Part shown: positions 54,701 through 61,660 of the stretch, piece after piece
Layout: every line of letters starts with the position of its first letter
How positions within the stretch are numbered: position 1 is the first letter of the stretch
Made by a program: the position numbers and the translations under genes
The notes under the pieces: generated by a model
Databases searched by the model: none
Seen by the model: only the letters and a program-made list of their open reading frames with translations
Told to the model about the DNA's origin: nothing
Assembly (NCBI GenBank): GCA_030432695.1
Contig: JAUILN010000002.1
Span: 558,001-622,000 of the forward strand
DNA length: 64,000 bases
Reading direction: 5' to 3'
From: a bacterium
Lineage (GTDB): Bacteria; Planctomycetota; UBA1135; UBA2386

Positions 54701-54951
54701 TGACCCTCACCTTCTCCGACGACCCGAACAACGGCCCGTCACCGAACCTGCCCGGCCAGCCGATCCGCTTCTACGTGCAGGGCGGTCGCCTCGACCCGGC
54801 CACCGGCGCGGTGGTCGCCGCCGGTCCGTTCCGCGGCGATGTCCCGACACTGAACCAGGACGCCGCCACCCACGTGCGCTTCGTGGTCCTGTTCGATCGC
54901 AGCGTCGATCCGAACTGCCAGGTCGACCGCGTGGAGATCGTCGCGCGGTAG
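51790..54951 (+). CDS. Giant glycine-rich exported protein, paralogue 1 of 3
   Basis: 1053 residues. The signal peptide (SLLGLSLFAALSGLTTGQ) is followed by SPVPNQVFSGAERG, which the second and third copies repeat almost exactly. Residues about 30-340 look like a propeller (ALVGTDGSALVELDR, IAPDGTPWAV, SIWILVANAGIWRF). A calcium-loop motif of thrombospondin-type-3 style (GDSDGDGFANRVEIDARSNPFD) sits near residue 360. Then come a beta domain with DVAPINLRR, GVFEFAKMEIPAGTTVLFRG (right-handed beta-helix-like), and several Gly-rich stretches (GGAGGGGGGSHP, GGGGNGGGGALALRVGDELVV, GGGGSGGSILIQM). The conserved end is VRFVVLFDRSVDPN. Probable fibrous surface protein; no enzyme motif. Confidence 0.8.
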   Translation: MTPRTSHSDPSRSLLGLSLFAALSGLTTGQSPVPNQVFSGAERGTGFSVNQDGSRGALLSNSTLVGPARIAPDGTPWAVAIVTTGGSPTAVAYRTASPSVYTPGFIAQNLPGSATCLTVTAESHALVGTDGSALVELDRTSSTPVRTTPLSGPASAIEVDELGRAWIGIRNMPNPVLQRIDRPSGASSIVTIQGVSSDIVRILPDGRAGGSHVFVSCAGIPALFEYDSALNFVARHDLPGTAVDATLSQLELATDGSIWILVANAGIWRFQPASGTFEAKVAADRIESIAFDAHGTLWRTDRVNAGSFAEVGPIDVPTLAFGSAERIPGATGVARMQDGAGLFIAQVIDQTGDSDGDGFANRVEIDARSNPFDAASTPVIDLQARLDVPAGQDLVVRLRGNLGVGVVALGTQRVSSPIQIPGILGGFGLDPNRVLGAPVNVLVPGELRIPVPIGIGDARLYAQAMNLPVVGSPRFSDVAPINLRRSTATSVVEPFNNAVQFDSTTSAARWGNGALRATSLGGRGLLGVFDPTAGQQVAPDTWLFDTDHQVFPGSQTLFGSPVIVTDGVFEFAKMEIPAGTTVLFRGSKPAVIRVRGDLRIDGTLDCNGEGVARGFNPTSVFDPIVGGFVGAEGQAGAAGGPGGGSGGMGGVGCLGNGQTGPSTGADGDAIQVSGGSGYANATGRMATAGQGALPFPLDGQTASIVFRLFNSITCQMGAGGSGGAFLGAGSDGLAIQSPTMIAADLGPPTAGGGAVPFLLPPNGISSLEHFLVGGAGGGGGGSHPVNLSTQQIRVDLRAWHSGGGGNGGGGALALRVGDELVVGANGRVSARGGSGPLDSDRTQGPAMPGGGGSGGSILIQMHDASFLRQNGTLDVSGGDGSRIDFVQFNGQHGISEGGDGGHGLVRLEAGANANANALGQVDGPPSLGTDNAGTLTDQDTWTGAQSLWYRVSSNVPPRWELFRVMATFNGLTLTFSDDPNNGPSPNLPGQPIRFYVQGGRLDPATGAVVAAGPFRGDVPTLNQDAATHVRFVVLFDRSVDPNCQVDRVEIVAR

Positions 54952-55005
54952 TGACCCCGGCCGGCAGCGGGTCTAACGCGGGCCGCGAACCCTCGCAGCC
55001 CGCCC

Positions 55006-58000
55006 ATGATCTCGACTCGCGCCCTCCGCACGACCCGCGGCCCCCTCGCCGCGGCGCTGCTCGCCAGCTCCTGCCTCACGACCACGGGCCTCGCCCAGAG
55101 TCCGATCCCGAACCTGCTGTTCGTCGGCAGCGACGCCAACGGCGGCTCGACGTGGCAGCAGGACGGTCGACCCGGCGCCACCGTGATGGCCGCCGGCCCG
55201 GTCCGCCTAGCCCCGGACGGGGCACCCTGGGCCAGGAGCTTGTTCGCCGGCGCACAGGCGACGGTCGTCTCGTTCTTCCCGCGCCCGATCAGCGGCCAGT
55301 TCCGCATCCGCTACAGCGCGCAGAACCTGTCGGGCGCCGTGGTCGCGGTCACGGTCACGGCGCGGAGCACCGGTCTGGTCGTCACCGACGGCAACCGGAT
55401 GCTCGAGCTCGATGCGGTCGCGCAGACGACGGTCAACTCGTGGAACCTCGCCGGCCCGCCGACCGCGCTCGAGGTCGACGACGCCAACCGTGCGTGGATC
55501 GGAATCGACAACCAGCCGACTCCGTTGGTGCAGGTCGTCGACCTGGCTTCGGGCCGCTCCAACATCCTCACGTTGTCGGGCGCCGCGGGTCCTGCCACCT
55601 GCCTCGTGCCCGACGGCCGCGCCGGCGGCAGCCACGTCCTGGTCGGCTGTGAGAACACCGCGTCGGTGTTCGAGTTCGATTCGCGCTTCCAGTTGGTCGA
55701 CCAGCACCCCATCGCCGGCCTGCCGACCGGAGCCGGCGTGGACGAGCTGACACTCGCGCCCGATGGATCGATCCTCACCCTGTCGCGCGGCCATGGGATC
55801 TGGCGCGTCGATCCGGTGCGCGGCACCAGCGAACCGCTGCTCGCCGAGCCACTCGTGGAGACGATCGGCTTCGATGCGCACGGCGTGCTCTGGCTCGCCA
55901 CCGAACGGACTCTGTTCAGCTACGACCTCGTCTCGGGCACTCCCGACGCCGGACGGGCGATCCCCTCGGCGCCGTTCGGCGCCGGCGTTCCCCGGATGCA
56001 GGACCCCGCCGGCCTGCACATCGCGCGCGTGCTCGACCGGACCGGCGACCTCGATGGCGACGGGAACCGCAACCGCGACGAGGTGCTGCGCCGCAGCAAC
56101 CCGTTCGACCCCGCGTCCAATCTGCATCTCGACCTCGCGGCGCGGCTCGACGTCCCCGGACACAGCGAAGCGCGCCTCACCCTGCGCGGCGACCTCGGCG
56201 TCGGCGTGGTGGCGTTCGGCACTGCGCGCCTGCAGACCCCGATCACCCTGCCGGGCGTCCTCGGTGGTTTCGAGCTCGATCCGCGCTTCATCCTCGCAGC
56301 ACCGATCCAGACCCTCGTGCCCGGCACGCTGCGGATCCCGGTGCCCGACCTGGCGGCCGAAGTGCGGCTGATGGCCCAGGCCTTCGGACTGCCGGTCGCG
56401 GGACCGCAACGCTTCTCCGACCTGGTGCCGATCAACCTGCGGCCGGTGGTCCCGCTACGGATCACCGAGTCGTTCCAGAACGGCACGAACCGCGACCAGG
56501 CGGCCTCTTCCGGCTCGTGGGGAAACGGCGCACTCGTCCCGTCCGACCTCGGCGGCCGCGGACTGCTCGGCGCCTTCGACCCGACGCTCGGCACCCCGGA
56601 CGGACCGAACCGCTGGGTGTTCTCCACCGACGACCAGCTGTTCCCGGCCTCCGCGACGCTGTTCGGGCAGGCGGTCCGGATCACCGACGGCGTGTTCGAG
56701 TTCGAGAGCATGCACGTGCCCGCCGGCGTGACGGTGGCCTTCCGGGGCAGCAACCCGGCGGTGATCCGGGTACGCGGCGACGTACGGATCGACGGCACCC
56801 TCGAAGTCGACGGCGTCGACCAGTCCGATGAATTCGACGGCAGTTCGGTCTTCGACGGCAATGCCTGGGTCCCGGTGAATGGTGAGCCGGGCAGTTCGGG
56901 TGGGGCAGCAGGTGGCCACGGCGGCGACGGCGGCAGGGGAGCCGACGGCAACGGCACCCCCGGCCCCTCCACCGGCAGGAACGGTGATCCGATCCAGGTG
57001 CCGGCCGGTAGTGGCTATGCGACCGCCGGTGGCCTCGTCGCGACGGCGGGCCAGGGCGCGTTGCTGTTCCCCCTGGACGGCAACGACGCCAGCGTGACCT
57101 TCAACCTGTTCGCGACGGTCTGCCTGCAGACCGGTGCCGGTGGATCCGGCGGCGCCTTCCTCGGTGCGGGTGGTGATGGCGTCGCGATCCGCAACGCGGC
57201 CGGCCTGTCGACCGACCTCGGACCGACCGCGCCAGGCGGGACACCGATGCCGTTCCTCGCGGTCCCGCCGCGTGCGACCAGTCTGGAGCACTTCCTGATC
57301 GGTGGCGCCGGTGGTGGTGGCGGCGGTTCGCACCCGCTCGGCCTCTCGCGGCAACAGCTGCAGTTCGACGACCGGGCGTGGCACGCCGGTGCGGGCGGCG
57401 CAGGGGGCGGCGGGGCACTCGCGCTCCGGGTGGGCGACGACCTGGTCGTGTCCGGCAATGGGGCGATCCGCGCCATCGGCGGCAGCGCCGGAACGCAGAC
57501 GACCCGCGGCCGCGCTTCCGCGCCTGGCGGCGGCGGTTCGGGTGGGAGTGTCCTGCTCCAGCTCACGGCCAACGGGATCGTGAACCAGATGGGCGAGATC
57601 GACGTGTCCGGTGGCGCCGGCGGACTGACCCGCTACGTGGACTTCAACGGCCAGACCAACGAGACCACGGGCGGCGATGGCGGCCATGGCCTGGTCCGTC
57701 TCGAGGCACCGCAGAGTCCTTCGCCGACCGCTCTGGGCGTGGTCCGCGGCCCCACCACGATCGGCAGCGACAACGTCGGCGTGCGCACCGACCGCGATCC
57801 GTGGAGCGGCGCCCGCTCGAAGTTCTACGGCGCCCAGACCCTCGGCACACCGCGATGGAATCGCTACGTGGTCACCGCGGTGGTCGGCGGCGCGCCGGTG
57901 ACCTTCTCCGACGATCCGACCGCCGGGAGCTTCCCCAACGTGCCGGGCCAACCGCTCGGGTTCTACGTGCAGGGCGGTCGCCTCGACCCGGTGACCGGCG

Positions 58001-58146
58001 AGGTGCAGGTCGCCGGACCGCTGCGCCAGACCATGGCGGAACTCGATTCCGACCACGCCACCCACGTCCGCTTCCTGATCCTGTTCGACCGGTCGGTGAC
58101 CCACCCGATCCGCATCTCGTCGGTCTCGTTCGACCTGGGTCGATGA
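55006..58146 (+). CDS. Giant glycine-rich exported protein, paralogue 2 of 3
   Basis: 1046 residues, same layout as its two neighbours but the most divergent of the three. The signal peptide is AAALLASSCLTTTGLAQ, then SPIPNLLFVGSDANG. Propeller-like region to about residue 340, calcium-loop motif GDLDGDGNRNRDEVLRRSNPFD, beta region with LVPINLRPVVPLRI, GVFEFESMHVPAGVTVAFRG, and Gly-rich runs (GGAGGGGGGSHP, GGAGGGGALALRVGDDLVV, GGGGSGGSVLLQL). It begins 54 bp after paralogue 1 and is followed by a large palindromic element with a terminator-like hairpin. Extracellular structural role is inferred. Confidence 0.8.
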   Translation: MISTRALRTTRGPLAAALLASSCLTTTGLAQSPIPNLLFVGSDANGGSTWQQDGRPGATVMAAGPVRLAPDGAPWARSLFAGAQATVVSFFPRPISGQFRIRYSAQNLSGAVVAVTVTARSTGLVVTDGNRMLELDAVAQTTVNSWNLAGPPTALEVDDANRAWIGIDNQPTPLVQVVDLASGRSNILTLSGAAGPATCLVPDGRAGGSHVLVGCENTASVFEFDSRFQLVDQHPIAGLPTGAGVDELTLAPDGSILTLSRGHGIWRVDPVRGTSEPLLAEPLVETIGFDAHGVLWLATERTLFSYDLVSGTPDAGRAIPSAPFGAGVPRMQDPAGLHIARVLDRTGDLDGDGNRNRDEVLRRSNPFDPASNLHLDLAARLDVPGHSEARLTLRGDLGVGVVAFGTARLQTPITLPGVLGGFELDPRFILAAPIQTLVPGTLRIPVPDLAAEVRLMAQAFGLPVAGPQRFSDLVPINLRPVVPLRITESFQNGTNRDQAASSGSWGNGALVPSDLGGRGLLGAFDPTLGTPDGPNRWVFSTDDQLFPASATLFGQAVRITDGVFEFESMHVPAGVTVAFRGSNPAVIRVRGDVRIDGTLEVDGVDQSDEFDGSSVFDGNAWVPVNGEPGSSGGAAGGHGGDGGRGADGNGTPGPSTGRNGDPIQVPAGSGYATAGGLVATAGQGALLFPLDGNDASVTFNLFATVCLQTGAGGSGGAFLGAGGDGVAIRNAAGLSTDLGPTAPGGTPMPFLAVPPRATSLEHFLIGGAGGGGGGSHPLGLSRQQLQFDDRAWHAGAGGAGGGGALALRVGDDLVVSGNGAIRAIGGSAGTQTTRGRASAPGGGGSGGSVLLQLTANGIVNQMGEIDVSGGAGGLTRYVDFNGQTNETTGGDGGHGLVRLEAPQSPSPTALGVVRGPTTIGSDNVGVRTDRDPWSGARSKFYGAQTLGTPRWNRYVVTAVVGGAPVTFSDDPTAGSFPNVPGQPLGFYVQGGRLDPVTGEVQVAGPLRQTMAELDSDHATHVRFLILFDRSVTHPIRISSVSFDLGR

Positions 58147-58149
58147 CCC

Positions 58150-58355
58150 GAGTTTTTCCAACTGGTGCCAGTCATCCCTCGACCAGCTGTTCCCGGCTCG
58201 CGCGGTCACGGGTGAGGCCGGCTTCGCCGGAGCGGCAGCAGCCACGCTCGAGCCGGGGCAGGTCGACCCACGCCCAAGGAAAAGGGGGCCGACGGCGGCA
58301 GGGAGGACAACGCCTCTGGCCCCCTTTTCTTGTGAGGCACCAGTTGGAAAAACTC
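58150..58355. repeat. Large composite palindromic element with 20-bp perfect terminal inverted repeats
   Basis: The 20 bases at 58150-58169 are the exact reverse complement of 58336-58355. These ends (TTTTTCCAACTGGTGCC) are related to the repeats at 8740 and 8784, as if one palindrome had been split and about 166 bp placed in its loop. The insert contains further hairpins: CCGGC-TTC-GCCGG near 58232-58244 and a strong GC-stem hairpin at 58276-58331. It encodes no protein. It could be a mobile palindromic element, a structured RNA, or both. Confidence 0.7.
58276..58331 (+). terminator. Probable intrinsic terminator hairpin
   Basis: AAGGAAAAGGGGGCC (58276-58290) pairs with GGCCCCCTTTTCTT (58318-58331) over 12 consecutive bases, and the stem ends in a T-rich run on the plus strand (CTTTTCTTG). 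This would end transcription of paralogue 2 about 170 bp after its stop. The loop is long (27 bases), so termination efficiency is uncertain. Confidence 0.5.
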
Positions 58356-58476
58356 ACCGCCAGTCCACCCCATCGAAGCGCGGCGGGATTCCGGGATCGA
58401 CGCAGGCGAGACGCGACACCCGCGAGGGCGAGCCCACCAGGCTCAGCCCATCGCCCCAGGTCTGTCGGTTCCCGCG

Positions 58477-61400
58477 ATGATCCCCAGAAACTCGCACCCA
58501 GCTCCGAGGCAATCGATCCTCGGAATCACCATGTTCTCCGCGCTGTGCGGACTGCTGCCGGGCCAGAGTCCGGTTCCCAACCAGGTGTTCTGCGGCGCCT
58601 CTGAAGCACAGGGGCTCGCGGTGAACCAGGACGGCACCGCCGGCGCCGTGCTGAGCAATGCCGGCCTGTTCGGGGGCCCGGTCCGGCTCGCCCCCGACGG
58701 CACGCCGTGGTCCTTCGGTCGGACCACGGGCACCACCCGCCCCACGGCGATCGCGTTCCGGCGTGTCTCCCCGTCGGCATACCAGCCGGCCTTCGTCGCA
58801 CCGAACCTGCCGGGTGATGCCACGGCAATCGCCGTCACGGCCGAGAGCCGCGCACTGGTCGGCACCGACGCCAATGCACTGGTCGAGGTCGACCGCATCG
58901 GCGGAGGCACCTTCCAGACCTTCTCCATTGCCGGATCGGTGACCGCGGTCGAAGTCGACGAGAACGGTCGCGCCTGGGTCGGCGTCGACAACACACCTGA
59001 CCCGGTGCTGCAACGCATCGACCGACCGAGCGGCGCGAGTTCCCTCACGATCGTCCCCGGCAACGGCGCGGGCATCTCGCGTATCGTCGCCGACGGCCGG
59101 CCCGGGGGCAGCCATGTCTACGTGACCCGACGCGGCAACTCGAGCCTCTACGAGTTCGACGGGGACCTGCGATTGATCGCCCGGCACGTCGTGCCCGAGG
59201 TGGCTACCGACTCGACGATCCTGCAGGTCGAGCTCGCGGCCGACGGTTCGCTCTGGCTCCTCATCCGAGCCGGCGGCATCTGGCGCTTCGATCGCGCCAC
59301 CGGTTCGTTCGAACGGCAGTTCCCGCCGAGCGAAGTGCAAGCCATCGGCTTCGATGCCCACGGCGTCTTGTGGTACGTCAACCCGACCGACCCGATCCTC
59401 GGCGCCCCCGTCGGCTCGATCGACGTCCCGACCGGCAAGGCCAGCCCGACGACGTTCCTTCGTGGCATGAGTGGCAACGCCGTCATGCAGGACGCTGGCG
59501 GCCTCTACATCGCCCAGGTCCTCGATCAGGCCGGTGACTCCGACGGCGACGGCTTCGCCAACCGCGCGGAGATCGACGCGCGCAGCAACCCGTTCGATCC
59601 GGACTCGACTCCGGAACTCGACCTCCAGACACGGCTCGACGTGCCGATCGGCGCAGACCTCACGGTCCGCCTTCGTGGCAGGCTCGGAGTCGGCGTCATC
59701 GCGTTCGCCAGACGAGAAGCCGCGAACCCGATCAGCCTCCCCGGGATCCTCGGCAACTTCGGTCTCGACCCGACGACCACCGTCGGTGAGCCCTTCAACG
59801 TGTTGGTGCCCGGCGAGCTGCGCCTCCGCATCCCCGACGGGATCACCTCCTTCCCCCTCTACGCCCAGGCGCTCGGCCTTCCGGTGATCGGGCCGGCGCG
59901 GTTCTCGGACGTGGCTCCCATACGGGTCCGTGCCTCGGGACCGGGGCGGATCGTCGAGAACTTCTCTTCCCCGACGACCCGCGACGACTCGGCATCCGCC
60001 GGAACCTGGAGCAACGGTTCGCTGCGCGGTGCGCAGCTCGGAGGCCGCGGCCTCTTGGGTGAATTCGACCCCACGGTGGGTCAGCTCGTCGCTCCCGACG
60101 TCTGGCGATTCGATACCGACAATCAGACCTTCCCCGGCTCGCAGACGTTGTTCGGGTCCCCGGTCACCGTGACCAACGGCGTGTTCGAGTTCGAGACCAT
60201 GGTGATCCCGGCTGGAGTCACCGTGCAGTTCCGCGGCAGCCGACCACCGATCATCAAGGTCCGCGGCGACCTGCGCCTCGAGGGCACGCTCGACGTCGAC
60301 GGCGCCTCGGTCGCCCCAGGGTTCGATCCGCGCTCGGTGTTCGATCCGGGCGCCGGCGGGTTCGTCGGCGTCGACGGCAATCCGGGCGCCGCGGGAGGTC
60401 CGGGCGGCGCCGCCGGCGGACAGGGCGGAAGAGGCTCCGACGGCAATGGTCAGGTCGCGGTCGCCACCGGATCGGATGGCGAGCCGATCCATGCGGCCGG
60501 AGCGAGTGGCTATGCGACGGTGGTCGGACGCGCTGCCACCGGCGGTCGCGGCGCGCTGCCGTTCCCGCCGACCGGCATGAACAGCAGCGTGATGTTCCGG
60601 CTGTTCAACGCGATCTGCGCACAGATCGGCTCGGGTGGTGGTGGCGGCGCGTTCCTTGGCGCGGGCTCCGCGAGCCAGTCGCTCCAGGCCACTTCACTCG
60701 ACGCGGCCGACCTGGGGCCGGCAACGCCCGGTGGAAGCGCCGTGCCCTTCGTCTCGCAGCCTGCCAACGTCTCGGGCCTCACCCACTTCCTGGTGGGCGG
60801 AGCCGGCGGAGGCGGCGGTGGCTCGCACCCGACGAACATGTCCACTCAGAACATCCAGGTCGAACGGCGGGCCTGGCACGCCGGCAACGGTGGTGCTGGC
60901 GGCGGCGGCGCGGTGGCGCTCCGCGTCGGCAACGAGCTGAGCGTGGGAGCGAGTGGCGAGGTCTCGGTCCGGGGCGGCTCGGGCCCCTTGGATCGGGATC
61001 GCACCGCCGGACCGGCGATGCCCGGCGGCGGCGGTTCCGGCGGTTCGATCCTGATCCAGATGCTCGATGCGAACTCCCTGAGTCAGAACGGCACGCTCGA
61101 CGTCTCGGGCGGCGCAGGTGGCCGCATCGAGTTCGTTCAGTTCAACGGCCAGCGCGGCATCGCGGTCGGCGGTGACGGCGGCCATGGGCAGGTCCGCCTG
61201 GAGACCCCGACCACGGCCGCGCCGAGTGTGCTCGGTCGGGTGGACGGGCCGGCGATGCTAGGAAGCGACAACGCCGGGCCGCTGGTCGACCAGGACGCCT
61301 GGTCCGGCTCGCGCTCGACCTGGTATCGCATGTCGGACCTCTCGGTACCGAACTGGGAGCGCTACCTGGTGCAAGCCACCTACAGCGGTCTGACCGTGAC

Positions 61401-61641
61401 GTTCTCGGACGACCCGGCCGCCGGTCCCTCGCCCAACCTCCCCGGCCAACCGATCCGCTTCTACGTCCAGGGCGGATCCATCGACCCGGCGACGGGCACG
61501 GTCCTCGCGGCGGGCCCGTTCCGCGAACGCACCGCCGATCTGAACCAGGACGCCGCGACGCACGTGCGCTTCGTCGCCCTCTTCGATCGCACGATCGACC
61601 CGACCACCTCGATCGATCGGGTCGAGATCGTCGCGAGGTAG
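58477..61641 (+). CDS. Giant glycine-rich exported protein, paralogue 3 of 3
   Basis: 1054 residues, closer to paralogue 1 than to paralogue 2: they share SPVPNQVF, LQRIDRPSGASS, DSDGDGFANR.EIDARSNPFD, SFPLYAQ/RLYAQAL-type segments, GGRGLLG and QFNGQ.GI..GGDGGHG. The signal peptide is LGITMFSALCGLLPGQ. The same order of propeller-like N-terminus, calcium loop, beta-helix-like centre (GVFEFETMVIPAGVTVQFRG) and Gly-rich blocks (GGAGGGGGGSHP, GGAGGGGAVALRVGNELSV, GGGGSGGSILIQML) is kept, as is the end THVRFVALFDRTID. Likely an exported fibre or matrix protein; the true role is unknown. Confidence 0.8.
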   Translation: MIPRNSHPAPRQSILGITMFSALCGLLPGQSPVPNQVFCGASEAQGLAVNQDGTAGAVLSNAGLFGGPVRLAPDGTPWSFGRTTGTTRPTAIAFRRVSPSAYQPAFVAPNLPGDATAIAVTAESRALVGTDANALVEVDRIGGGTFQTFSIAGSVTAVEVDENGRAWVGVDNTPDPVLQRIDRPSGASSLTIVPGNGAGISRIVADGRPGGSHVYVTRRGNSSLYEFDGDLRLIARHVVPEVATDSTILQVELAADGSLWLLIRAGGIWRFDRATGSFERQFPPSEVQAIGFDAHGVLWYVNPTDPILGAPVGSIDVPTGKASPTTFLRGMSGNAVMQDAGGLYIAQVLDQAGDSDGDGFANRAEIDARSNPFDPDSTPELDLQTRLDVPIGADLTVRLRGRLGVGVIAFARREAANPISLPGILGNFGLDPTTTVGEPFNVLVPGELRLRIPDGITSFPLYAQALGLPVIGPARFSDVAPIRVRASGPGRIVENFSSPTTRDDSASAGTWSNGSLRGAQLGGRGLLGEFDPTVGQLVAPDVWRFDTDNQTFPGSQTLFGSPVTVTNGVFEFETMVIPAGVTVQFRGSRPPIIKVRGDLRLEGTLDVDGASVAPGFDPRSVFDPGAGGFVGVDGNPGAAGGPGGAAGGQGGRGSDGNGQVAVATGSDGEPIHAAGASGYATVVGRAATGGRGALPFPPTGMNSSVMFRLFNAICAQIGSGGGGGAFLGAGSASQSLQATSLDAADLGPATPGGSAVPFVSQPANVSGLTHFLVGGAGGGGGGSHPTNMSTQNIQVERRAWHAGNGGAGGGGAVALRVGNELSVGASGEVSVRGGSGPLDRDRTAGPAMPGGGGSGGSILIQMLDANSLSQNGTLDVSGGAGGRIEFVQFNGQRGIAVGGDGGHGQVRLETPTTAAPSVLGRVDGPAMLGSDNAGPLVDQDAWSGSRSTWYRMSDLSVPNWERYLVQATYSGLTVTFSDDPAAGPSPNLPGQPIRFYVQGGSIDPATGTVLAAGPFRERTADLNQDAATHVRFVALFDRTIDPTTSIDRVEIVAR

Positions 61642-61660
61642 GTGCGCGCCGGGGCCGCGC

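Larger units (their letters stand above)
58147..58476. other. Intergenic region, 330 bp, holding a large palindromic element
   Basis: Between paralogues 2 and 3. Bases 58150-58355 are the palindromic element listed separately. Bases 58356-58476 show no coding frame or clear promoter motif. The ATG of paralogue 3 (58477) has no evident Shine-Dalgarno. Confidence 0.55.
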
